Source: JBPYFK01 sp051984675 (GTDB taxonomy: Bacteria > Actinomycetota > Actinomycetes > Mycobacteriales > Pseudonocardiaceae). Taken from it: a stretch of DNA of 64,000 nt. The notes beneath the pieces were generated by a model. The model saw only the letters and a program-made list of their open reading frames with translations. It made no database searches and was not told where the DNA came from. The stretch is taken from positions 1 through 64,000 of the forward strand of contig JBPYFK010000164.1 in NCBI GenBank assembly GCA_051984675.1, in the 5' to 3' direction. Below are positions 33,326 through 41,843 of the stretch, in pieces (the stretch's first letter is position 1; each line of letters starts with the position of its first letter). Position numbers and translations under genes: made by a program.

Positions 33326-33820
33326 CTAACCCGTGTGGCGCTGGTAGATCAGGCGCTCACCGACACTGCCGCAGCGCCACACGTCGTGCCCGGCCTCGGC
33401 CATCGCGTGCAGGCCCTCGACGATCGTGCCGTAGACGTTGCCGGGCACCCACCCGACGTCGCCGTTGAGCAGCAGGTTGTTGCGCCCGTAGAACAGGGCC
33501 AAGTCGATCACGCCCGGCAACTGGTCGATGTCCTTGTCCTGCTTGAACTCCCGGTCCAGCATGCCGGAGGCGAACGAGAAATACACCAGGTCACCCGGGA
33601 TCGGCGTCACGGTGGGGTTCTCCTGGCCGGGTTCGACCTCGGCGAACCGGGGCACCATCGTGTAAATCTCGTTGCGCGCGTACTTCGCGTGATGGACCGG
33701 TCCGGCTTGCGGCAGCGCCTGCCAGACGGCCTCGCAGGTGCGCGGCGCGTCCTTGTCCAGCAACTCCGCCACGCAGGACACGCCCCGCTTTTCCAAGGTG
33801 ATCGACACGTACCTGGGCAT
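33326..33820 (-). CDS. DUF3830 family protein
   Basis: 164 aa. Matches the DUF3830 family by memory of its pattern: RYVSITLEKRGVSCVAELL at the start, ALPQAGPVHHAKYARNEIYTMVP, IPGDLVYFSFASGM, ALFYGRNNLLLNGDVGWVPGNVYGTI and the final GSVGERLIY. The family is thought to have a cyclophilin-like beta-barrel and often neighbours racemase/isomerase genes, but no enzymatic activity is established that I know of. It is the first gene of the minus-strand unit governed by operator copy 3, about 110 bp upstream. ATG 33820 is the start. Confidence 0.75.
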   Translation of the reverse strand: MPRYVSITLEKRGVSCVAELLDKDAPRTCEAVWQALPQAGPVHHAKYARNEIYTMVPRFAEVEPGQENPTVTPIPGDLVYFSFASGMLDREFKQDKDIDQLPGVIDLALFYGRNNLLLNGDVGWVPGNVYGTIVEGLHAMAEAGHDVWRCGSVGERLIYQRHTG

Positions 33821-33927
33821 GATCCGTTCCTTCGCCGGTCACGATTGTGCTCCGGGTGTCGACGACTCCTGCACGCGACCACAGCCGTCCGGGCACGGCA
33901 CTGCCTCGCGACACGACGGCATCCGCG

Positions 33928-33966
33928 GATTGTTGACAATCCTACGAGCCGTTCCTAGCGTGTCAA
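33928..33966 (-). promoter_or_regulatory. Promoter with GntR-type operator, copy 3
   Basis: On the minus strand a -35 TTGACA (33961-33966) is separated by 16 bp from a -10 TAGGAT (33939-33944). The operator GATTGTCAACAATC (33928-33941 as read on this strand) overlaps the -10 and probably the start point, so a bound repressor would block polymerase. It drives the DUF3830-racemase unit. Confidence 0.75.
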
Positions 33967-34075
33967 CATCTGATCAGCCTCCCCTGCCACCAGCGGCCCG
34001 CCAGGGCGAGACCAGCCGGCGACTAGCCTGGTGCCCCGCCCCCGTTTCCCGCACGCGTTCGACCGAAGGCACGAC

Positions 34076-35050
34076 ATGAGCCAGCCCCCCTCCACCGTCG
34101 TCGTCCTGCACGACGGCACGCACCCGCCGGCGATGGAGGACGTCGAGAAACACGCCGAGGTCCGCTACGCCACCGCCGACGAGCTTCCCGCCGCGCTGCC
34201 CGGCGCGGACGTGCTGTTCGTCTGGCACTTCCTCTCCGACGCGGTCCCCGCGGCCTGGCCCGCCGCCGACGCGATCCGATGGGTCCACGTGGCCAGCGCC
34301 GGCGTGGACAAGGTGCTCAGCGACGACGTGCGCGCCGCCGAGGTCGTGCTCACCAACTCCCGGGGCATCTTCGACCGACCGATGGCCGAGTACGTCCTGG
34401 CCACCGTGCTGACCTTCGCCAAAGACCTGCACACCACGCTGCGTCTGCAGCAGCGCCGCCAGTGGCGGCACCGCGAGACCGAACGCATCGACGGCAAACG
34501 TGCGCTGGTGGTGGGCACCGGACCGATCGGCCGGGCCATCGCCGCCCAGCTGGCCGCCGCCGGCATGCTCGTGCACGGCGCCGGCCGCACCGCCCGCGAG
34601 GCCGACCCCGACTTCGGCACCGTCCATGCCAGCGACACGCTGGCCGAGGTCTACGGCGACTTCGACTACGTCGTGCTGGCCGCGCCGCTGACCGACCAGA
34701 CCCGGGGCATGATCGACGCGGCCGCCCTGACCCACTTCAAGCCCACCGCGCGGCTGATCAACGTCGGTCGGGGCGGCCTGGTCGTCGAAGACGACCTCGT
34801 CGACGCGCTTGCCGCCGGCCACCTCGCGGGCGCGGCCCTGGACGTCTTCGACACCGAACCGCTTCCGGCGACCTCCCCGCTGTGGGAGATGCCCAACGTG
34901 CTCATCTCCCCGCACATGTCCGGTGACACCGTCGGCTGGACCGAGGACCTCGTGCGGCTTTTCACCACCAACCTGCACGCCTACCTCGAAGGACGCCCGT
35001 TGTGCAACGTCGTGGACAAGCAACGTGGTTACGTCACCGACACCCGGTGA
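34076..35050 (+). CDS. D-isomer-specific 2-hydroxyacid dehydrogenase
   Basis: 324 aa NAD-dependent dehydrogenase. The first domain includes WHFLSDAVPAAWPAADAIRW and SAGVDKVLSDDV. The Rossmann segment is ALVVGTGPIGRAIAAQLAAAG. The catalytic Arg is in INVGRGGLVVEDDLVDAL, the Glu in DVFDTEPLPATSPLW and the His in LISPHMSGDT. This is a different subgroup from the two paralogues in the first 9 kb, closer to glyoxylate/hydroxypyruvate reductase-like proteins. ATG 34076 follows GAAGG. It is divergent from the DUF3830-racemase operon, with operator copy 3 in the shared region, so co-regulation is possible. Confidence 0.85.
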   Translation: MSQPPSTVVVLHDGTHPPAMEDVEKHAEVRYATADELPAALPGADVLFVWHFLSDAVPAAWPAADAIRWVHVASAGVDKVLSDDVRAAEVVLTNSRGIFDRPMAEYVLATVLTFAKDLHTTLRLQQRRQWRHRETERIDGKRALVVGTGPIGRAIAAQLAAAGMLVHGAGRTAREADPDFGTVHASDTLAEVYGDFDYVVLAAPLTDQTRGMIDAAALTHFKPTARLINVGRGGLVVEDDLVDALAAGHLAGAALDVFDTEPLPATSPLWEMPNVLISPHMSGDTVGWTEDLVRLFTTNLHAYLEGRPLCNVVDKQRGYVTDTR

Positions 35051-35088
35051 GCACGACACCGCGGTAGGCACGGCCCGGGGGCGCGGGA

Positions 35089-36093
35089 TCACCGCTGCCA
35101 GGGCACCGACGGCGCAGGACCGAGCCGGCGCACGCAGCGGAACCCGATCGCCGCGGTGGCCATCTCCACGGTCGCCGGCTGACGCGCGGCGGGCCGGTAG
35201 TGCAGGCAGCAGGCCCGCCCGCACAGGTGTGAACCCCCCTTGATCACCCGCCGCGGGAACTCCACCGCCCACAGCAGCCCACCGGGCACATTCGCTTCCG
35301 CCGCCGTGACCTGCGGATTCGGCACCACCTCCGAGCAGGGTTGGTGGCACTGGCCCCACACGTCGATCGTCCACTCCCACACGTTGCCGGCCATGTCGTG
35401 CAGCCCGAAACCGTTGGCGGGAAACGCTCCCACCGCCGACGTGCCCGGCCGGGTGTCACCGCACCACGGCGCCGGCAAGTCGGGGCGGCCGACATGGGCC
35501 ATCGGCGCACCATCCGGCGCCAACTGATCACCCCAGCAGTAGACCGCGCCCTCCAGACGCCCCCGCGCGGCGTACTCCCACTCGGCTTCCGTGGGCAACT
35601 GCTTACCGGCCCAGGTGGCGTAGGCGGCGGCGTCTTCGAAACACACGAACACCACCGGGTGATCCGGGAACGCCTCGACCGCGTCGCTGCCCGTACCCGT
35701 GGGGTGCCGCCAGAAGGCACCGGGGCAGCGGTGAGCACTGCCCTCGCAGCGCACCGATCCGTCCACCGGAAGCGGCGTACGAGTGCGCGGACGCGAGCCG
35801 CGCTCGGCCACGGTGAGATAGCCGGTGTCGGCGACGAAAGCGGCGAAATCGGCATTGGTCACCGGGTGGACGTCCATGCAGAAATCGTCCACACGGACCC
35901 GGTGCGCTGGGCGTTCCTCCGGGTAGAACGCGTCGGACCCCATCGTGAACTCGCCACCACGGACCAACACCATCTCCGTCGGCCCGCCCACCGCGACGGA
36001 CCCGGCCTCGTCAGCCGCAACCGGGCCGGACCGCAGCGGGCCGACGTCGACACCGCGGTGCCACGGCAGGTCGGCGGACCCCGTGTCGAGCAT
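35089..36093 (-). CDS. Formylglycine-generating enzyme (sulfatase-modifying factor)
   Basis: 334 aa FGE-sulfatase domain protein. Such enzymes use copper and O2 to convert a sulfatase active-site cysteine to formylglycine. EMVLVRGGEFTMGSDAFYPEERP begins the domain; DFCMDVHPVTNADFAAFV, LPTEAEWEYAARG, LHDMAGNVWEWTIDVW and the catalytic cysteine segment GGSHLCGRACCLHYRPAAR follow in the usual order. ATG 36093 is chosen for its GGGAGG RBS; an upstream frame is longer but unsupported. No sulfatase gene is in the window, so its client must lie elsewhere. Ergothioneine-type EgtB relatives carry an extra DinB domain, absent here. Confidence 0.92.
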   Translation of the reverse strand: MLDTGSADLPWHRGVDVGPLRSGPVAADEAGSVAVGGPTEMVLVRGGEFTMGSDAFYPEERPAHRVRVDDFCMDVHPVTNADFAAFVADTGYLTVAERGSRPRTRTPLPVDGSVRCEGSAHRCPGAFWRHPTGTGSDAVEAFPDHPVVFVCFEDAAAYATWAGKQLPTEAEWEYAARGRLEGAVYCWGDQLAPDGAPMAHVGRPDLPAPWCGDTRPGTSAVGAFPANGFGLHDMAGNVWEWTIDVWGQCHQPCSEVVPNPQVTAAEANVPGGLLWAVEFPRRVIKGGSHLCGRACCLHYRPAARQPATVEMATAAIGFRCVRRLGPAPSVPWQR

Positions 36094-36344
36094 GTGCACC
36101 TCCCCCGTCGACAGCCGGAGACCCCCGAGGCGAACCCCGCCTCCGGCCAAGTGCCAAGAACCGACGCCGGCAGCCACGGACCCACCGGCCACGCACGTCG
36201 CAGCCGCCGCGGCCTACCGTGGCCGCTCCAGCGGGCGTAAGCGTCACTCCGTGGTAGCACGCTAGGGAAGCTGCGCCGTCACCGCCGGCCGAGCACCCCG
36301 CACTTCACCCCGCCGAGTGTCGGCCACGTTTTCGACACCCCGGC

Positions 36345-37826
36345 TCAGCGAAACGGAACCTGATCGTCCGAAGTGGACATGACGTGCTTGATGCGGCTGT
36401 ACTCCTCCAGCCCGTACCGGCCGAAATCCCGCGCGGAAGCCGAGTGCTTGAACCCGCTGTGCGGCATTTCCGCCACCAGCGGGTGATGCGCGTTGATCCA
36501 CACCGTGCCCGCCTCCAACCGCCGCGACATCCGCATCGCCCGGGTGTGGTCGGCGGTCCACACGCTGGACACCAACCCGTACCGCACCCCATTGGCCAGC
36601 GCCACCGCCTCCTGCTCGGTGTGAAACCGCTGGACCGTCACCAGCGGCCCCAGCACCTCGTTGCGCACCAGCTCGTCGTCCTGACACATCCCGGCAATCA
36701 CCGTGGGCGCATGGAAGAACCCGCGCTCACCCACCCGATGCCCACCACTGACCACCTCGGCATGATCCGGCAACCGGCCCAGGTGCGTGCCCACCAGATC
36801 CAGCTGAGCGGCGCTGATCAACGGCCCGAGACTCGCGCCCCCATCCGAGGGAGGCCCGGTGCGCATCCCCCGCGCCCGCTCGGCCAAAGCCGCCACCAAC
36901 TCGTCGTAGATCCCCGCGCTGGCCAACACCCGCGTGGCCGCCGTGCAACTCTGCCCCGCGTTGGCGAACGCCGCCGCCGCGATCCTCCCTGCGGCCCACC
37001 CCACGTCGGCGTCGTCGAACACCACCACCGCCGCCTTACCACCCAACTGCAGATGCGCGCGTTTCAGGTCGGCAGCCGCCGAACCGGCCACTTCCATCCC
37101 CGAACGCACCGACCCGGTGATCGACACCATGCCCGGCAACTCGTGCGCCACCATCGCCCGACCCGTGTCCCGGTCCCCGCACACCAGGTTCAACACCCCC
37201 GGCGGAAGGAACTCGGCGGCGATCTCCACCACCGCCGCCGCGGTCACCGGCGTCAACTCCGCCGGCTTGAGCACGACCGTGTTACCCACCGCCAACGCGG
37301 GCGCGAACGCCCGCACCGCCAGCAACAGCGGGTGCGTCCACGCCGTCACCTGCGCAACCACCCCGATCGGCTCCCGACGGGCGAACGAGGTGCACCCCGG
37401 CTGGTACTCGGCGGCACCAGCGGTCTCCGGCACCCGCGCGGCCCCGGCACAGAACCGCAGCAGATCCACCGCCGCCGGAAGCTCCCCGTCCCGCACCTCC
37501 GCGACAGGCTTACCGGTGTTGCGGCACTCAGCGGTGACCAACTCCTCACCACGCTGCTCGATCGCCTCCGCGACACGCAGCAACGCGGCCTGCCGCTGCC
37601 GCGCCGTCGTCTGCGACCACGTCTCGAACGCCGCCGCCGCGACCTGCATCACCTCGTCCACGTCGGTCCACCGCGTCAGCGGCGCCGTCCCGAACTCCGC
37701 CCCCGTACTGGGATCGACCAGCACCGACCGCTCGCCGTCATGGGTGTCCACAGGCTCGCCACCGGCGACATTCGACAGGTGCGGATGGGCCCGCAGTCCT
37801 TCAGGCGAACCGGACGCAGCGGTCAC
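36345..37826 (-). CDS. Aldehyde dehydrogenase homologue with altered catalytic residues
   Basis: 493 aa protein with the complete aldehyde dehydrogenase fold, closest in pattern to betaine- or aminobutyraldehyde-type enzymes. The nucleophile Cys 294 is kept in FANAGQSCTAATRVL. The oxyanion-hole Asn of the usual TPWNFP motif is Thr 164 (TAWTHP). The general base Glu of LELGGK is Gln 260 (LQLGGK). In the family both residues are near-invariant in active oxidising enzymes, and the other aldehyde dehydrogenase in this window keeps both. It may be a non-oxidising relative, a binding protein, or an enzyme with unusual chemistry. Start ATG 37826. It stands alone, divergent from the sugar kinase operon. 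Confidence 0.82.
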   Translation of the reverse strand: MTAASGSPEGLRAHPHLSNVAGGEPVDTHDGERSVLVDPSTGAEFGTAPLTRWTDVDEVMQVAAAAFETWSQTTARQRQAALLRVAEAIEQRGEELVTAECRNTGKPVAEVRDGELPAAVDLLRFCAGAARVPETAGAAEYQPGCTSFARREPIGVVAQVTAWTHPLLLAVRAFAPALAVGNTVVLKPAELTPVTAAAVVEIAAEFLPPGVLNLVCGDRDTGRAMVAHELPGMVSITGSVRSGMEVAGSAAADLKRAHLQLGGKAAVVVFDDADVGWAAGRIAAAAFANAGQSCTAATRVLASAGIYDELVAALAERARGMRTGPPSDGGASLGPLISAAQLDLVGTHLGRLPDHAEVVSGGHRVGERGFFHAPTVIAGMCQDDELVRNEVLGPLVTVQRFHTEQEAVALANGVRYGLVSSVWTADHTRAMRMSRRLEAGTVWINAHHPLVAEMPHSGFKHSASARDFGRYGLEEYSRIKHVMSTSDDQVPFR

Positions 37827-37955
37827 GAAACCTCCTCGCCGGGACGAAGCCGCGCCAGCTCACGATGCCGACGCTGCCGGCGCCGACCCTATCGGCCCGG
37901 AACTGACCCGACATCGCCCGCCGCGCCGAGTTGACTCCAACCACCACCGCATCCT

Positions 37956-38008
37956 GCGCAAAGTTGCGCGAAAGGGCGATTGACAGTGCAATAACACACA
38001 TCTAGCTT
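37956..38008 (+). promoter_or_regulatory. Promoter and palindrome upstream of the sugar kinase operon
   Basis: TTGACA (37980-37985) and TAGCTT (38003-38008) are 17 bp apart, a good vegetative promoter. A palindrome GCGCAA-ag-TTGCGC (37956-37969) lies just upstream of the -35, the place for an activator or repressor. GTG 38045 follows after a GGGAGG. Confidence 0.65.
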
Positions 38009-38044
38009 CCAGGGCGCACGCCGCGTGAGGGGAGGTGCGCACCG

Positions 38045-38977
38045 GTGATCCTGACCATCACCCCCAACCTCGCCCTGGACATCACCTACACCCTCGACCA
38101 CCTCGCGCCCGGACACAGCCACCGCGCCACCACCGTCACCGAACGCGCCGGCGGCAAAGGCGTCAACGTCGCCCGCATCCTCACCGCTCTCGGCCACCCC
38201 GCCCTCGTGCTCGGCCCCGCCGGCGGACACCACGGCCACACCGCCCGCGCCGAACTCGACCACGCCGGCCTGCCCCACGACCTCACCGACATCCGCGGCA
38301 CCACCCGCCGCACCGTGACCCTGGTCTGCCACACCAGCGGCCACGCCACCCTCATCAACGAACCCGGCCCCGACCTCACCACCGATGACTGGCACACCGT
38401 CCGCCAGCGCTACACCGACCACCTGCCCCAGGCCACCGTCGCCGTCTGCGCCGGAAGCCTCCCGCCCGGCGCCCCCACCGACGCCTACGCCCAGCTCATC
38501 ACCCTCGCCCGGCACCACGGCGTGCCGAGCATCCTCGACACCTCCGGCCCCGCCCTGCACGCCGGCCTCGCAGCCGGCCCCGACATCGCCAAACCCAACG
38601 CCACCGAACTCGCCGAGATCACCGGCACCACCGACCCGCACACCGCAGCACGCCACGCCCTCCGCGCCGGAGCACGCGCCGTCGCGGTCTCCCTCGGCCC
38701 CGACGGACTCCTCGCCGCCACCCCCACCGGCACCTGGCAGGCCCACCCCCCACAACGCCTCACCGGCAACCCCACCGGAGCCGGCGACGCAGCCGTCGCC
38801 GCCCTCGCCGTCAGCCTCACTCACGGCCACGGCTGGCCCGAGCTACTCCGCGACGCCGTCGCCCTGTCGGCCGCAGCCGTCCTCGCTCCGCTCGCAGGCG
38901 ACGTCAACCCCGCGCACTATGAGCGCCAACGCTCCCTCGTCCGCATCCACGCCCCAGGGAACCAACCATGCCACTGA
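38045..38977 (+). CDS. PfkB-family sugar kinase (1-phosphofructokinase-like)
   Basis: 310 aa. N-terminal MILTITPNLALDITYTLD and AGGKGVNVARILTALGHPA are the hexose-kinase signature of the FruK/LacC/PfkB group; the ATP/anion-hole motif with catalytic Asp is NPTGAGDAAVAALAVSL. Family members phosphorylate fructose 1-phosphate, tagatose 6-phosphate or similar sugars in the cytoplasm. GTG 38045 follows GGGAGG. The next gene is a sugar-porter permease rather than a PTS, so a free sugar is probably imported and phosphorylated here; classical FruK would require a PTS-derived sugar phosphate. Substrate therefore uncertain. Confidence 0.85.
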   Translation: MILTITPNLALDITYTLDHLAPGHSHRATTVTERAGGKGVNVARILTALGHPALVLGPAGGHHGHTARAELDHAGLPHDLTDIRGTTRRTVTLVCHTSGHATLINEPGPDLTTDDWHTVRQRYTDHLPQATVAVCAGSLPPGAPTDAYAQLITLARHHGVPSILDTSGPALHAGLAAGPDIAKPNATELAEITGTTDPHTAARHALRAGARAVAVSLGPDGLLAATPTGTWQAHPPQRLTGNPTGAGDAAVAALAVSLTHGHGWPELLRDAVALSAAAVLAPLAGDVNPAHYERQRSLVRIHAPGNQPCH

Positions 38978-39042
38978 CGCCCACCGCAGAGATCATCACC
39001 ACCCGGATCTGACCCGACACCCCCGGCAGGAAGGCAACACCC

Positions 39043-40470
39043 ATGCCCGCAGACACACCCGGCACCACCACACCCACCACCGCCCTCCGACACACCTCCA
39101 CCCTCGGATGGCAGATCGCACTGGCCGCCGCCACTGTCGGCGTCGTCTACGGCTACGACACCGGCAACATCTCCGGCGCCCTGCTGTTCCTCACCGACGA
39201 AATGCACCTCGACGACACCCTGCAGAGCAGCCTCACCACCGTGCTCGTGGCCGGCAACATCCTCGGCGCACTCCTCGCCGGCAAACTCGCCACCGCCATC
39301 GGCCGCAAACCCACCATGGTCATCGTCGCCGCCGGCTACACCGTCTTCGCCGCCTGGTCCGGCCTGACCTCCACCATCGGATGGCTCGACGTCGCCCGCT
39401 TCCTCCTCGGCGTCACCATTGGCCTGTCCCTGGTCGTCGCCCCCATCTTCATCGCCGAATCCGCCCCCGCCGCCATCCGCGGCTCCCTGGTCGTCGGCTA
39501 CCAGGTCGCCACCGTCACCGGCATCCTGCTGGCCTACCTCGTCGACTGGACACTCGCCGACTCCGGCAACTGGCGCGTCATGCTCGCCGCCTCCGCCATC
39601 CCCTCGGTCCTCGTCGGCCTCCTCCTGCTGCGCCTGCCCGACACCCCCCGCTGGTACGTCCTCAAAGGACGCATCGACCAGGCACGCGCCACCCTCCGCC
39701 GCACCGACCCCACCGCCGACACCGACACCGAGATCGACGAGATCCGCGGCGACCTCGCAGCCGAACGCGGCGGCCGGCTCACCGCGATGTTCCGCGCCCC
39801 CTACGCCACCGCCACCACGTTCGTCCTCACGCTCGGCTTCCTCGTCCAGATCACCGGCATCAACGCCATCACCTACTACAGCCCGACGATCTTCAAGAAC
39901 ATGGGCTTCCACGGCAACGCCACCGTCATCGGGCTGCCCGCGATCGTCCAAGCCGCCGCCCTCGTCGCCACCCTCGGCTCCCTGCTCATCGTCGACCGCC
40001 TCGGCCGCCGTCCCGTCCTGCTCACCGGCATCGCGACCATGCTCGCCGCCAGCATCTTCATGATCGTCGTGTTCACCACCGGATCACTGACCGGCGGCGG
40101 CTCCGTCTGGGGCTTCTTCGGCATCCTCGCCTTCACCGCCGGCTTCAACTTCGGCTTCGGCTCGCTGGTGTGGGTCTACGCCTCCGAAAGCTTCCCCGCA
40201 CCACTACGCACCCACGGCGCCGCACTGATGCTCACCTCCGACCTGGTCGCCAACCTCGTCGTCGCCCAGTTCTTCCTCCCCCTGCTCAACGGACTCGGTG
40301 GCACCGCCACCTTCACCCTGTTCGGGGCCCTGGCCGCCATCGCATGGCTGTTCGTGTTCCGCTACGCCCCCGAAACCAAGGGACGTCCCCTGGAAAGCAT
40401 CCGCCGGTACTGGGAAAACGGCGCACGCTGGACCGAGAACCCGCATACCCCACACCAGCCCACCCGCTGA
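39043..40470 (+). CDS. Sugar porter family MFS permease
   Basis: 475 aa, 12 transmembrane helices. Sugar porter marks: YGYDTGNISGALLFL in helix 1, GKLATAIGRKPTM (motif A), VVAPIFIAESAPAAIRGSLV (PESPR-type region), LPDTPRWYVLKGR, ITGINAITYYSPTIFKNMGF in helix 7, and the final RYAPETKGRPLESI. These are proton symporters for hexoses or pentoses. ATG 39043 follows CAGGAAGG. It is 65 bp after the PfkB kinase gene on the same strand, so the pair probably forms an uptake-phosphorylation operon. Confidence 0.92.
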   Translation: MPADTPGTTTPTTALRHTSTLGWQIALAAATVGVVYGYDTGNISGALLFLTDEMHLDDTLQSSLTTVLVAGNILGALLAGKLATAIGRKPTMVIVAAGYTVFAAWSGLTSTIGWLDVARFLLGVTIGLSLVVAPIFIAESAPAAIRGSLVVGYQVATVTGILLAYLVDWTLADSGNWRVMLAASAIPSVLVGLLLLRLPDTPRWYVLKGRIDQARATLRRTDPTADTDTEIDEIRGDLAAERGGRLTAMFRAPYATATTFVLTLGFLVQITGINAITYYSPTIFKNMGFHGNATVIGLPAIVQAAALVATLGSLLIVDRLGRRPVLLTGIATMLAASIFMIVVFTTGSLTGGGSVWGFFGILAFTAGFNFGFGSLVWVYASESFPAPLRTHGAALMLTSDLVANLVVAQFFLPLLNGLGGTATFTLFGALAAIAWLFVFRYAPETKGRPLESIRRYWENGARWTENPHTPHQPTR

Positions 40471-40495
40471 CCAGCACGGAGCCGGTGCCCCCGGC

Positions 40496-41794
40496 CTACC
40501 GGCGCAGCCTCCATTGCATCACCGTTCCAAGAACCACCAACGCCAACACCGGCAGGAACGCCCAACGGTAGGCCACCAGCGCCGGCATCCCACCCGCGGC
40601 CTGCAACACCACACCGACCACCAGCTGGATCAGCACCGCCGCACTGAACCCGCCCATATTGACCACACCGGAGGCGGCACCGGCCCGATGGACCTCATTG
40701 GCCGCGCGTGCCGCGTCGAACGCCAGCATCGCCGCACCACCGCCGACACCGACAACGACCAACACCGCCACCAACAGCGGCAACGGCAGCCGCCCCGGCC
40801 AAGCCACGAGCACACCCCAGGCCAGCGCCACCACCCACGACAATCGGACGGCGAACACCTCCCGCCGCCCCGGACGACCGGCCACGAATTGGCCCGTCAA
40901 CCAGGCACTGACCACGAAACCCAGTACGCACACCAGCAGCAACGTGCCCGCATCGGCCTTGGTGACGCCCTGCGCCTGGGTCAACCACGGCGCACCCCAC
41001 AACGTCGTGACCGCGACGAACTGCGCCATCAACACGAAATGCATCCAAAACGCCCGGCGGGTGCCACGAAGCCCGACGACACTCCCCAGCGCGTGCGACA
41101 CCTTCTCACCCGCGCGACCCGGGTCGTGCCTGTCCAGAGCACCGACACCCGGCGTAACCGGACGGTCCCGGATCACCATCGCCGCCGCGACACCCAGCGC
41201 AGCGGTCCCCGCCGCCGCGACAGCGAAAGTCGCGAACCACCCGTAGGAGTGCAACGACACTGTCAGCGGCACCGTGGACACCAGCTGCCCGACACCGCCA
41301 GCCAGACCAGTCAGTGCGGCCACCCTGCCGTACCGGCGAGCCGGGAACCAGTGCGCGGCCAACCGCAGCACGTTCGTGAACATGAACGCGTCGCCGGCCC
41401 CGATCAACAGGCGCCCCACCACCCCACCGGCGATCGACGCACTCACCGCGAACATGCCCGAACCGACAGCCATCGCGAGCACCCCGGCGGTGATGACCTT
41501 GCGCGGACCCAGCCGGTCGGCCAACAGCCCGGACGGGATCTGCAACGCCAGATACACGCCAAGCTGGACGGCCGACAGCACCGACAGCAGCGCGGGCCCA
41601 GCGGAGAAGCGGGCCAGGGCGTCCGGGGCAGCCACTCCCAGGCTGGCACGATGAAACAGCGCGACGAAGTAGCACAGTGCGCCCACACCCCATACCAGCC
41701 ACGCCCTGCGCGGCTGCGGGCGAGGAACCTGCTCACCCGCGCCTTCCCACCGCTGTGATCGCTCGGCAACCCCGCTCGCCGCCGTCGCCTCCAC
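40496..41794 (-). CDS. MFS transporter
   Basis: 432 aa, 12 predicted membrane segments. WLVWGVGALCYFVALFHRASLGVAAPDAL at the start and QIPSGLLADRLGPRKVITAGVLAMAVG (motif A) are typical of MFS permeases of the anion/organic-acid type. GTG 41794 is preferred because GGAGG is five bases upstream; GTG 41800 overlaps the RBS. It is divergent from a GntR regulator with a 23 bp palindrome between them, so the regulator probably controls this transporter. The substrate is unknown, though a carboxylate is typical for FCD-GntR-linked permeases. Confidence 0.85.
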   Translation of the reverse strand: MEATAASGVAERSQRWEGAGEQVPRPQPRRAWLVWGVGALCYFVALFHRASLGVAAPDALARFSAGPALLSVLSAVQLGVYLALQIPSGLLADRLGPRKVITAGVLAMAVGSGMFAVSASIAGGVVGRLLIGAGDAFMFTNVLRLAAHWFPARRYGRVAALTGLAGGVGQLVSTVPLTVSLHSYGWFATFAVAAAGTAALGVAAAMVIRDRPVTPGVGALDRHDPGRAGEKVSHALGSVVGLRGTRRAFWMHFVLMAQFVAVTTLWGAPWLTQAQGVTKADAGTLLLVCVLGFVVSAWLTGQFVAGRPGRREVFAVRLSWVVALAWGVLVAWPGRLPLPLLVAVLVVVGVGGGAAMLAFDAARAANEVHRAGAASGVVNMGGFSAAVLIQLVVGVVLQAAGGMPALVAYRWAFLPVLALVVLGTVMQWRLRR

Positions 41795-41818
41795 CAACAC
41801 CTCCGTACGCGAAGAAAA

Positions 41819-41841
41819 CTTGTATCTATCTTAGATACAAG
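41819..41841. promoter_or_regulatory. 23 bp palindrome between MFS and GntR genes
   Basis: CTTGTATCTA-tct-TAGATACAAG is a perfect inverted repeat with 10 bp arms in the 49 bp gap between divergent genes. AT-rich TNTGTAT-type arms suit a GntR/FCD regulator. Being only a few bases before the regulator's GTG 41844, it probably also autoregulates. Confidence 0.8.
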
Positions 41842-41843
41842 AA

